This document shows, piece after piece, positions 51,242 to 61,960 of a stretch of DNA of 64,000 nt. Source of the DNA: Imbricaverruca yamaguchii (lineage: Eukaryota; Arthropoda; Thecostraca; Neoverrucidae); contig JAOTOL010001602.1 of the NCBI GenBank assembly GCA_034440575.1, positions 1,381,501 through 1,445,500 of the forward strand, written 5' to 3'. The position numbers were made by a program, and so were the translations under genes. Below the pieces are notes generated by a model. It saw only the letters and a list, made by a program, of their open reading frames with translations, was not told the origin of the DNA and made no database searches. Position 1 is the first letter of the stretch. The number at the start of each line of letters is the position of its first letter.

Positions 51242-51260
51242 GTGTGTTCCTCTCCCAGGT
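51091..51260. repeat. Twin (TA)n microsatellites with repeated flank
   Basis: Two long TA runs (51091-51159 and 51181-51240) are each followed by the same flank, CGTGTGTTCCTCTCC then CAGGTA or AAGGTA. The pair lies 25 bp outside the right TTAA of the piggyBac element. Confidence 0.95.
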
Positions 51261-51714
51261 ACCTAGAGCACAATGAAGTGATCTAAGTATTCAGAATCTG
51301 CTCGGATATTTGGATGGTTGTTTGTTCAAAAGAGAAGCCCGTCCTCAGAGGTGCCTGATGTTAATCCATTGGTGGCACCCATTTCAGTGGTTGTTGTGCA
51401 ATGTCATGCACAGAGGTCATTAAGCCGGACCTTGGAAGTAATGTATGCTTTTTGAAGGGATCCGGTGATCAAATAAGGTGCGATGCAAACTGCATGGTGC
51501 GCTTTGATTTTCGTGAGGAGGTGAGGCATGTTCTACAAGCGGAAAAATAACGAGAATGTGTCTGAAAGAAACCCTTCATGAACATTCCAACCAATGCATG
51601 ACATATGACCCCTTACCCTCAGCTGTTACGCAAGCCCACGTCTGATTGCCAACCAGCACATTGGAGACAATACGCAGCACGCCGCTGACCGGTCGTCGGC
51701 CGATGTCGTTCTGC

Positions 51715-52025
51715 CCTTGGCGTGTGGCCGTGACCCATGTCCACCGTCCACCGTGTGGCCGTGGCGGATGTCCACCGTCCACCGTGTGGCCGTGGCCGTG
51801 GCCGATCCCTACTGTTCACGATGTGACCGTGACCGATGCCCACTGTCCACTGTGCTGCCGTGGCCCATGTCCACTGTCCACCGTGTGGCCGTGACCGAAC
51901 CCCACTGTCCACCATTTGGCCGTGACCGATGCCCACTGTCCACCGTGTGGCCGTGACCGAACCCCACCGTCCACTGTGTGGCCGTGACCCATGTCCACCG
52001 TCCACCGTGTGGCCGTGGCCGTTGT
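51715..52025. repeat. Minisatellite of about 31 bp
   Basis: Ten or so copies of a unit built from GTGTGGCCGTG, ACC, CATGTCCACC and GTCCACC, with starts at 51722, 51753 and 51784 and later variants. Reading frames that repeat GQW-SVTATRWTVDMGHG-like peptides are artefacts. Confidence 0.9.
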
Positions 52026-52059
52026 CGGGAAGTGCCCCTGCAGTCCACAATGCTGCCCC

Positions 52060-52340
52060 GATAGCATCGGCCGTAACGAGGCGACTTGTTAGTGCTGCCA
52101 AGCAGGCCGACCCGCACTGTAGCGCTAGCAGTAATGAGCGGTAATTTGTTGAGCTATCAGCGCGCCTGTTTCGCCGCCGCTGCGTGAATAATTCAGGCCG
52201 GCGGCGGCGCGGCGATAAGCGGCGCTCCAGTCGACGACGACGCGGCCGGCGCCCGATCGTCGCCGTCGTGGACGGAGCGCGGCGGGCCCGTCTCCCCTGA
52301 GCTGCGCCGTCGCCGTCGCCGCCGCCGCGGCGTGACCGGG
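52060..52340. promoter_or_regulatory. GC-rich island beside the 31-bp minisatellite
   Basis: GTAATGAGCGGTAATTTG at 52131-52148, GAGCTATCAGC, GTGAATAATTCAGG near 52184 and GCGGCGATAAGCGGC near 52209 (a GATA-type site) lie in CpG-rich sequence. No exon recognised. Regulatory role inferred. Confidence 0.27.
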
Positions 52341-52419
52341 CGGGTCGCGCTCTGCCCTCAGATGCTCTCGGCACACGCTCGTGCTGCTGTCGCGACACTC
52401 ATTGGCCGGCTGGGTGCGG

Positions 52420-53670
52420 GGGTCGCTGGTGTAAAGATTAGTGAGCTGTAGTGGTGAGAGCTGAGATCAGTGCCTTGACAGGGTTTCCACGTCCAATCTG
52501 TTGCGTCTGTATTACTGCTCAGATATAATTTCATTGCGGTTAGCAGTGGTTTAGTCTGGGTATTTTTGCAGCAGATTTATGTTTATGATGGTTAATAATT
52601 ATTGGGATATGTGTGTAATGACCAGATGTTTGCCCAAAAGAGAGGCCCAGGCTAGGCTATTGTAACCTCAGAGACATAGGTAGAGGTTTCGGAAAATTAT
52701 TGGGAGGTTATTGCAGCAAAACAAGACGCTTCTGCAGCTTGGAAAATGCTTGCAAAGCCGCATCCCGTCCTGTCGTGTCACGGGTGATCCGAATGTGATG
52801 GGGCCGCCGCAAGTGGCCTGCACGGTATTGCACGGTATTGCATCGGTATTGCTGCTCGCGGACCTCGGACACGCATTTCAACTTGGTGTGCTATATTTAT
52901 GGTGATTACTGGCAAACATGACTGAATATATACTAATGAAATATTATCGATCAGTGAACTAGAAAATGGTTAAACATTTGATACATTAACGATTCGAAGA
53001 GATTTGCTGTATTTCCTCGCTAGGTAGCAGAGTAGTTAGGTATAGGAATTTCGCTTCTTGGCGAGCGCAAGCTGAAGTCGATTTTTCCATGATGAATTCC
53101 TTCGCTGTCGGGGTTTTTGACCATATCAATTTAAATATTTCACTGGAAAGCAGTGCTTTTCCACAATCAATTCGAGGCGGATATACCATACTGCTTAGCA
53201 GCTGAATTTTCCTCCGGCCCTCCTCGAAATAAATGTGACATGTATTTGTTTGTTTCCATAGATGGAGATATTTGAGAAAAGGTAGAACAGGGGGCACAGT
53301 ACATGGAGGAAATGTGACGTTAGAAAATCAGATTGGGATTCATCATACGTCCTCATGATAAAATGTCCGGAACTCAGAAAGTTCGAGACAATGCTCAGGA
53401 CTCCAATCAGAGGTGGTCTGGACCTCTACAAATGAATAGTGAAGTTCGCGCCCCGTGTTGCTCCCACTGAAGTGGTTACAGCAATCTGTTCGAGAAAAAA
53501 GTTTTTGGAGCCTAATTATAATTTGGCTAAATGTAAGTGTTTTTTTTTGTCATGGAGGGGGTATGGTTAGGAAGCAAGGCTGGACATAAATTGCGCATTT
53601 GGGGACAAACTAAAGGATCGCAAAGCCAGGTGGAAGAAATCCTATTTTTTATTTTTTACGGCTCTTGGTT
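52420..53670. other. Gene-free interval
   Basis: Nothing recognisable. Short frames only. Confidence 0.6.
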
Positions 53671-55008
53671 TTAACACGCGCCCTGGAGGACCTCTGAAAA
53701 TAACCCGCACTGGAGGGGCGCGGATTCCGCCCCCTAAGATCTCAGCTCCTATGAAGGCTAGAGCAACGAAATTCGCACGATGGATGGGCACGATAGTGAG
53801 TTCTATTGTGTGCAAAGTTCATGACCTTAAGTCAATATCTTCTAGGTCAAATGAGGTCAAAATATAAATGTTTTCCGGTTTTGCGTGGCTTGGCTTGTCA
53901 TTGTTATGGATCGCTGTGCTTGTGTTTAAATGCTCCAAAATTGGCATTAATGATCCTTTGGACATTACTAATGATGCAATACAGATGTCAGATCTGCAAT
54001 TTGACATCAGGTCACCTATATAGGAGCACTTTATTAGGTCATTGCCTACCCAGGTTACCGGAACCGGGCTCCCAACCCGACTGCTCCGTTGGGCGGCTCG
54101 GTACAATCGACTTCGCAAAGAAAGGAGTGAAATACACGAATAAAGTATGGAAACGCTTAGGCACACAATGACAAACAGTAGATTTCGGGATGTGCAGGGA
54201 ACAACATGTAAAGTGACATCAATCGCATGACAGTCATGTGCATTTATAACACATTCTAGTTCACCAAGTTTGATTCCAGTAGCCTGTCGTGAACTTGACC
54301 TGACTTGGCCTCGGCGACCTAACATGACCTTTAAATTATATACCATAACAATATGCATCAAACAAGTCACTAGTGTTGTCAAGAACACTTCCCTTTTGCC
54401 AATAGACGGGAAGCCCATCAGCGCCGATTTTTGTGGTCCGGCACTGCGAATTGTTTTTACTTTAACGGGCCCTAACTGTAAAACGTTTGGGCCGATTTTC
54501 ATTGTTCTTGCTTTAACCAATGCGCCTGTCATTTCTAAGCAGGTACGCAAAAATGTGGCGTATATCGGCGGATACAACATGGAGTTATATACGAAAATAG
54601 GAAGGGTCGGCGGATTTTGCCATCCCCCTCCAGGGCGTGTGTTAGCCTGTCATGAACTTGACCTGACTTGACCTCGGTGACTTGACATGACTTTGAAACA
54701 ATGTAGCATGGCAATGTACATCAAACAAGTAGCTAGTTCTGCCAAGAACACCTCCTTTTGCTAATATACGGGAAGCGCATCAGCGCCGATATTTGTGGTC
54801 TGGCGCTGATAATTTGTTTTGAATTTAGCGACCTCTAACTCGAAAACTTTTCGATCGATTTTCATTTTCTTCCTTTAAACAACGTGCCGGTCATTTCTTG
54901 GCAGGTACACAAACAACGGCGTATATCGGCCGATACAATCTGGAGTTATCTACGAAAAATCGGAGGGGTGGGCGGATTTGGCCCCTCCTCCTCCAGGGCG
55001 CGTGTTAA
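53671..55008 (-). mobile_element. TTAA-bounded TIR element, copy 3 (long form, reverse)
   Basis: Both TTAA ends are kept: TTAACACGCGCCCTGGAGGA at 53671 and CTCCAGGGCGCGTGTTAA ending at 55008. Length is 1338 bp. In reverse orientation it repeats the layout of copy 1, with the 5' half duplicated (55008-54650 and 54650-54290). The junction keeps a worn internal copy of the terminal motif (GAGGGGGATGGCAAAATCC preceded by TAACACACGCCC). Two long forms with the same duplication, far apart, show that the duplicated form itself moved. Confidence 0.87.
53819..54580 (-). CDS. Uncharacterised 253-codon reading frame inside TIR element copy 3
   Basis: Open from 54580 to a stop at 53819 on the element's own sense strand. 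It contains MGFPSIGKREVFLTTLVTCL, a hydrophobic LLFVIVCLSVSILYSCISLL stretch near its middle that could span a membrane, then VGSPVPVTWVGNDLIKCSYI and ILTSFDLEDIDLRS. Copy 1 gives related peptides (FPYIGKREVFLTALAACLMH; VGSPVPVTGAGNDLIKCSYI) but with breaks. I recognise no domain. It may be a chance frame in a non-autonomous element. No function is proposed. Confidence 0.3.
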   Translation of the reverse strand: MLYPPIYATFLRTCLEMTGALVKARTMKIGPNVLQLGPVKVKTIRSAGPQKSALMGFPSIGKREVFLTTLVTCLMHIVMVYNLKVMLGRRGQVRSSSRQATGIKLGELECVINAHDCHAIDVTLHVVPCTSRNLLFVIVCLSVSILYSCISLLSLRSRLYRAAQRSSRVGSPVPVTWVGNDLIKCSYIGDLMSNCRSDICIASLVMSKGSLMPILEHLNTSTAIHNNDKPSHAKPENIYILTSFDLEDIDLRS

Positions 55009-57050
55009 ACAACTTGAGCTAGTTCCGCCAGTGGATAAGTCCGGGTGCATTTGCTGATTTAACGTTAGGTGTTAATGCTTGTAAACTTTCATCTCTAATG
55101 CCAACATGCATATATTCTAAGTAGCTTCTCTAATCTATTTCAATAATTTACCACATAATGTGGCACGGTATCAATAGTAGCCTGGTCTGAGCAACATTAC
55201 GATGGTTTTGCTTTCTAATAATCATTTAAAGCAAGGGATTGACATTTTCGAATATATTTCCAAGCATTGATGACTAATATTGCTGGGAAACATACAGGCA
55301 ATTCTTTGGAACATTTACGTGTTGTTGTGCTTGACGTTTTCATTTTAATAGATCCAGTGTCTATGACCATGTTTTATTAATTCATGGTTGTACAAATTTG
55401 AGCTGAAATCTGAATATGAAGCGTATAAATTGCGATCGTTTTTATCAAGTGATCTTGATTATCATGGTTTACGCATATCCAGAAGCGCACCAAATGCGAG
55501 GAGACACCCCTAGCACTGAAAAGTACGTTTTTCTGTTAAATTTGCCCACCTCTGCATCGACAAGTGCTCAGCCACCACACTGCGCGGACCCTCCTCTTCC
55601 AAAATAGTTTTCTGCTTCGCTGCTGAAGCATTTTAAGTGGTGGTGAGATGACGCACGATTCTGAGTGATTTTTTGGCTGGCTGAGCATGTACAAGTTTTC
55701 GCGGAAGCTGCGGATTGCATGTTAACTAATCCATCAACCCGCGCCGTCTTTCCGGTCAAATCACCCCACCCCGTCTCGGGGAGGGGGATGGGGTGGTTGA
55801 AGACCCCCTCTAAAATCCCAACTAAGCATCGCACGAAAACGAAAGCGGTGTCATCGGAAAGCGCTCGACGAGTATGGTCCGTGTCCACCCTCCAAAACAA
55901 TTTCCCCCCAAAAGTGACGTCACCAGGGGGACCAGATTTTCACGACTTTACACGACTTACATTATGTTTTTAACTCTGAGGAGTTCATTTTGGGGGATAT
56001 ATAAAAAACAAAATTTATTTGGAATGAGAAAAGGACAGCAAAATCGACCAGGGCTATGATTTCTGTGGGCCCCCAAAATAAACATTTTGTTTTTTAAATT
56101 TTTGTTTTAATTTTTGAGTTTTCAAGTTATCTTTAATTTTCCTTTTCCGATGGGTAGAGCAGGCCGAGAAACGTTGTTTGAAGTCAATATGCTCTAATAC
56201 AAAATGCTTACTTTAGCCAGAATCCTCTATTTGAACTGCAATTTGGCAAATACGCAGAATTTATATGTAGTCAAAAACGAACAAAATGAAAAATTCAATT
56301 CATACGTTTTGTTGCGTCCCTAAAGATAAGCAAACGCTGAAAGTGTGATTAAAATATCTGTATCAGTTAAAGCGTGACGACTGGTTTAACTTTTTGGAGG
56401 TGACGTCACTTGACCTTGACTAACTCGTTGACCCTAGATGACCTGACCTAAAATCTTTGAATCAGCATGTCAAATTGATGTTAAAAAAGGTATGCCAAAT
56501 TTTAGCGCGCTGCTGCGCGCCGTTCGTCCGCTATCCGCGAAAAAATACCTGGGGGGGGCGGTTGAAGACCCCCGAGATTGGACGGGTTAAAACACATTTT
56601 TGTTGGAGAGTACTTATTCTTTTCGAGGACAATTATGGCAAGACTACAAAAAGAGTCATAACAAATGATCGGTTTAGTTCTGCTGATGGAAATAGCATCG
56701 TGTCATGGGAGTGTCACGTCCTATGGTTCCTTCCTGTTTCAACTAGAGTGAGTTGTTCAGCATTAGGGGCACTGGGTGCATGTGTCCCCTCCCCCATGGA
56801 AAGATGACACCCTTCCGGCCGGGAAAGCCTCTTCACCTCTTCCCCACATAGCGGATTTTTCAGCCAAAGACAACCATTTCAGAGGAAAAGGCGCCCTTTC
56901 GGAATGCCTGGGTGCATCCCTCCTCCCGCTCATCCAGGGGGGGTAGAGTGGTTTTTCTGAGGCGTGCCGGACCATAAAGGTCATTTGCGCCGCCTTTAAA
57001 GGAACACGTTGCATATCTGTCTATGAAAGCGAGTGTTACGATCAAGGTGC
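55009..57050. other. Gene-free interval, possibly an unrecognised repeat
   Basis: GTTGAAGACCCCC occurs at about 55796 and 56562 in the same orientation in C/G-run contexts, and GTGACGTCAC occurs near 55914 and 56399. This suggests one diverged repeat, but its ends were not found. No coding motifs. Confidence 0.35.
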
Positions 57051-57059
57051 AGGCAAGTG

Positions 57060-57734
57060 GACATTTACGTTAAGGGAATTTTACGTTATAGTTTGTGCGA
57101 AGTTTTTGGATGCTGGAGGCAGGGGCTGGGTTGGGGACGTCTCCCTGGTGTCTAACTGGTTTTGAATTTTACTTTACTCCTCCACATAATAATTTGTGGT
57201 TTGGGTGGGGCTGGGGTGTTTTGAGTATCGAGCTGATTTTGCCAGGGTGCCGGCTTTAGCCTACTCCTATCGAAGAGCACCGAGGATTTTTACCGTGCGG
57301 ACAAGGAGGCAATTGTCCACACCGCCTCTCACGCCGGCTGCCGCGTGTTAGTTGTTAGTAGTTGGTTAGTTTATGCATGCCATGCAGGGTTGTCAGTTGG
57401 GTTAGTACGGTGTTTCACAATTTGGCTCCTCTACGTCCGCTGTTCCTCTGGGTAGCCATTTACGTTAAGTGTCGGAAGGCAAGTCGGCTCATCTACGTCC
57501 GACGGCTCCTCTGGGTAGTGGTTTTACGTTAAGCTAATAATAAAAAAAATCGTTGTTTTCCTGAAGCAAGTCGGCTCATCTACCTCCGACGGCACCGCTA
57601 GGTAGCCAATTATTCCTAACTGGGAAGCAAATCGGCTCATGTACGTCCGACGCCATGCAGGGATGGCTATTTGCGTGTTTCCTATGAGTGTTTCGCGGTC
57701 ATGTATTGCTAGCTGATGTGAGCGTTGGTGGTGC
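57060..57734 (-). repeat. Probable 3' UTR of the I-type LINE with internal tandem repeats
   Basis: Directly downstream of the LINE stop. It contains four spaced copies of CGGCTC(A/C)T(C/G)TAC(G/C)TCCG, then AC-GGC and GGGTAGCC-like blocks between 57420 and 57670, with TTTACGTTAAG interspersed (also near 57065). The exact 3' end is not determined. Confidence 0.5.
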
Positions 57735-59072
57735 CTAGAGAGCTCCCGCTAGTTCTGTGGCATACAGATATTCAAATAGCAATTGAATGAGTTCTGCGTG
57801 TTTGTCACCGAGAAGCGATGGAAGCGATAGGGTGATGCCCTTTCTCTGGCAGAAGGCCTTAAGTGGTTGTCTCTGAGAGCTAAAGCTACTGTAGTCTAGC
57901 AGGATGTGGCCTATGCTTAACGTGGTGTTGCAGGAGTCGCAGTGCGGTGTTGTGTGTTGGTCATCCTCTAATCGAGGCTGTGTTAGTTTTGTGCAACCGG
58001 TTCTTAGTCTAGTGAGGATGACCTCTTTCTGTCGGTGAGACTGATTTGATGTGTTCCATGTGCCTATGGTTGGTTTTATTGAGTGGGCGTGGTTGGATTT
58101 GTGTTGTGTTGAGTTATGTTGTGTCCATGTCTTCTGTTGGTGTTCGCGAATGCGATGTTGTAGGAGTGCTTTGCAATCGTCTACCGAATATTCCTCGCTG
58201 GGGTGGGTGTTCGATGCTAAGGCTTGCTTTGCGAGCCGGTCTGCTTCTTCGTTACCTGGGATGTTGGCGTGGCCCAGAATCAAGAGGAAGGAAAAGCTCA
58301 TGCTTACGTTATGGGCTACGATTTGTTGGATTCGATCAATGATGTGATGAGGACAGTCGTGGGTGTTGCTAATTGACTGTATGACGGATTTGGAGTCTGA
58401 GCAAATCACTACGTTTCTGACTTTTCGCTTAAGGAGAATGAAAATAGCGGCCAGAATGGCCATTGCTTCAGCAGAGTAGATGGAGAAGTTATCCGGTAGA
58501 CGTTTGGAAAGTCTGAGACCTGGTCCAGTGATGCCGATGCCTACCCTAGCCTCGTGTTTCGACCCATCCGTGAATATGAGTGATTTGTGATTGTTGTCAT
58601 CGGCGAACTTGTGAAAGAGGCCTAGAATCTCCGCCGATGTGATAGTGGCTTTCTTCTCCGAGAGCAAGTACTCGACCTTTGGTTGACTGAAGGTCCAGAA
58701 GGGCCTAATGGGCGGTCGAGCTGCAGTGGATGGCATTGCGAGGTTGAGATCTGAGAGAGCCGTGGCAATTTGAATGCTATATGGTGGAAGTTTGCGCGCA
58801 AATCGGCTCTTGTCGTATCTGCCAGGCATGAAGCAGCGCTGTGCCGGATGATTTGGAATGGATTTGATTTTGATGTGGTAACGGCACAGGTGTTGTGTCC
58901 TCCTGTGGTGGAGTGATGGTGTGCTTGAGTCTACTAGAAGACTAGCTATCGGTGTAGCGCTAAGGGCGCCTGTGGCTGCTCTGATGCAGCTGTTTTGGAT
59001 GACTTCTAATTTTTTACTCTGACTTTCTGAAATTGTGGAAAAAATGATGCTCATCCAGTCGTCTTTCGCCAA
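57735..59072 (-). mobile_element. 5'-truncated I-type LINE: C-terminal part with RNase H domain
   Basis: A 445-codon frame corresponding to the C-terminal part of an I-type non-LTR retrotransposon ORF2. After the post-RT segment (KLEVIQNSCIRAATGAL, PSLHHRRTQHL) comes an RNase H domain with all acidic residues: IFTDGSK (Asp), YSAEAMAILAA (Glu), ICSDSKSV (Asp) and GHANIPGNEEADRLAK (His/Asp). Near the end, CDSC-x7-GHILLDY is a C-C-H zinc-knuckle block whose last cysteine position reads Y. The reverse transcriptase is missing: homology stops near 59080, the usual 5' truncation of a LINE. The frame is otherwise free of stops, so the insertion is fairly young. ORF2 RNase H removes the RNA strand during target-primed reverse transcription. 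Confidence 0.9.
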
Positions 59073-59099
59073 GGGAGCCTCTCCGAAGAAATGTTCCCC

Positions 59100-59760
59100 T
59101 CACCATAACAATATCTAGATCCGCCACTGTCCCGGATCGGCGACAAGACTTCCGAGGGCAAGTTTACTTATCCCTTTCGACAGATGAACAAATTCAACAT
59201 GACAAATGAACAAGTTTGCCCACATTGGAAAAATACATTATGGTAAAATATGAGAAAGAGGCACGCATTGTGTCACTTGTTTTAACACATGCTAAACGTC
59301 GCGTTTTACATTTTGCAATACGTGTCAGATATCCAGGTAGTTGGACATAGCAACACAGCTGGTCATATACCTCATGTTTGGCCAGGCGTTGTTTTCTGTA
59401 GCAAATATATGTCTGGGTAATTGCAATGCAATGTGCTCTCACTTAACTAAAACTTCAACTTACACCCTTCTGTGTGTTACCAAACAGTCCTAGGAGCATG
59501 ATTGAATCTCTTCTAACCAATTATAAAAGTGTATTCAGTATTTCGCCTCGAATGGTATTCAATCAGACCATGGGTGACCCAGAGTTACGAAAACCAAAGC
59601 TTGCTTAATGGACCGCAACCAATGGAAAGGTTACAGGTCACATGCTTTGAGTTATTTTAGTCTTATTCACATGATTGACTTCCCACTTCGTTGTCAACCC
59701 TTCATTTTCGCCATGACGCTATTACGACATGATCCGTGGTGACCTGGAATGGTGCCGTAG
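59100..59760. other. Gene-free AT-rich interval
   Basis: Nothing recognisable between the LINE and the satellite tract. Confidence 0.6.
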
Positions 59761-59799
59761 TAAGGTGGAGTGGTGGGCGGAAAGGCACCTCCCCCACGC

Positions 59800-61960
59800 A
59801 GGGTCGGAGGGGCCCTTCAAGTGACCGCCTTGAGGGACACGCAAGGACCCCTCAAGACGTCAGTGCATGAGGCCGCAATGGACCCTTGGGCCAACGTGAA
59901 GGGCCATTGGACCGACGGAATTGGCCCATGACTGGGAAGAGGGACTGGGAAGAGGTGCCGAGACGGTGAAGAGGGCCAGAGTCAACGGAGGTATCTTGAT
60001 GTTGAGGGCCCTTGGCTAAGGTAACTGAAGGGTTTCTAGATCGAAGGAGGGGGACCTTGATCGTTGGCAGGGTCCCAGTCTAACGGATAGGGCCGGAGTT
60101 AATATGCAGGGTCCCTGGGCTAACGGTGAGGCACAAGCCAAATGAAGGGCTCCTGACCTGATGGAGAGGGCCCAATGGTTTGAAAACCTCCGGCTTGTCT
60201 GGACCATCAAAAGGGCCCTTCGGTCGACAGATGAGGCCAAAGCCGCACAAGGACCATTGCCCTGATGAAGGGACCTGAAGCTGTTGAAAGAGGGCTTCCA
60301 GCTTGCCAAAGGAGACCATAGATTGCTAATGAAGGTACCTTCGCCGACGGAGAGGACCCCTAGCTGCGGGAGGACCCAGAGACATCGGAGAGAGCCCATG
60401 GCCGGCATATGGCCCCTGGGCCGGCGTAGGGGCTCGTAGCTGCACATAGCCCCTTTCATGATAGAGGTGGCCCAAGTTTTTTTTGAAGAGTGGACTTTGA
60501 GCGGGAGCGTCTTGAGCTGTGAAACAGGGTCCCTGAGCTGACCGAGGGGCCTCGGGCCGGACGTGCAGGGTCACTGGGGCGGCTTTGGCCGTGCTAATGC
60601 TGAGGTACTCAGTGCTGACAACGGGCCTCAGCCCGATAAAGAGACCCCCGAGCTGCGGAGTAATTCGGACAGAAACGGAGGGCTTCCGGTTCTACGTAAA
60701 GGGCCTCTACGCCCATGGGGGGGCCTGTCTGGGCTGCTAAAACAGTGGCATTTTCCGGAGGAGAATGGAGGCCCTTCCTCTTGGCTTGTCGAATGGGGCC
60801 CTCCAAAGGATGGATGCAGATGTAACCTAGGAAAAATTCAGAGGCTTGTGTGGGAAGGGCCCGTAAGACCTAAAGACGTCCACCCTGAGGGCTTGTAAGT
60901 GTCGTGAAGAAAACAGAGGGTCATCCTCAGAGCTGGAATGCCCATGCCAGCTGAAAAAGCAGTATCATCTCGAATAGGCCCTTAGCAGCTCAGGACCAAA
61001 GAGGGCGCCTGAAAGCCAGAGAGGGATGGTATGCTCTTGGTTTTTTAAAAGGCCCCTGGGAGATGAACAGGACCCCTAAGAGCTGAAGAGGACTAATTTA
61101 GGCCAATTTCTAAGCTGAAATTCCCCCAAGCTAGACAGGACTATTGAGGCCGATGAGCCCCTAAAAGCAGGGGAGGGCTATGAGAAATGAAGAGATCAAC
61201 TGAGGAGAGTCAGAGAGGACTGGACCAAGATTCTCCTGATGTTTAGAACAATCCCCAATGGATGGACAAGGTCCCCGAAGTGATTTTTTTTTTAATTTTT
61301 AAATATGTTGGCTGGTGATTTCTGTGAGAATATTGCAGGCCAGCCTCAGAGCCAAAATTATATTGAAACAACAAGAGCTGTCGATAACTGGGAAGAGCTC
61401 CTAGCATCTCGAATGGGCTATTGAGTGCTAACAGAGCCCCTTAAGTGCTAAGTAGAGTATCTAAGGTCTACGATGGTCGTGAGAAATACTGAGTGCCCTC
61501 GTCAGAGCTAGAAAGCCTTTGACGATAGCAAGACTGTCAATGATTGGGAAGAGCCTTTACAGCGGAGAGGGCTCCTAACGATTGAAGATGGTCACTGAAC
61601 GCTAGAGAGGACTGGATTTGGATGTCCGAGTGGCTTGGAAGGGTCCCTATGGAACAAGGCTCCTGAGATCTAAAGGGAGTCCCTAAAGGCTAGTTATCGC
61701 TGTGAAGAATCCTGAGAGCCAGCTTCAAAGCTAGCATGTCCTTGGTAGTGCGAAAGGCTGTCGAGGACCGGAGAGGGATCCTGAGAGCTAGAGTGGACCC
61801 AACTATGATGCTTTTGAGGCTTAGGAACAACACTGATGGATGCACGGAGCCACCTAAGAGCTAAGGAGGCTTCCGAGAGATTGCAATGCTTGCTAGAAAT
61901 TGTGAAACCTGACTAGGATCTGCAAGATTCTCCCGAAAGCTAGACAGGCTGACATAACAA
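59800..61960. repeat. Old degenerate satellite with period of about 20 bp
   Basis: Over 2.1 kb the plus strand repeats a loose motif AGGG(T/C)CCCTGAGCT(A/G)A(C/A)GG. Examples start near 60005, 60029, 60048, 60070, 60088, 60108 and 60146, and later forms read AGGACCCCTAAGAGCTGAAG. Copies differ at many sites, so the array is old. Frames of 80-147 codons within it are by-products. A similar motif in inverse orientation may continue at 63480-63660. Confidence 0.7.

Noticed and set aside
51619..52398. 259-codon minus frame
   Set aside because: A third of it is the 31-bp minisatellite and the rest is a GC-rich island with no recognisable domain.
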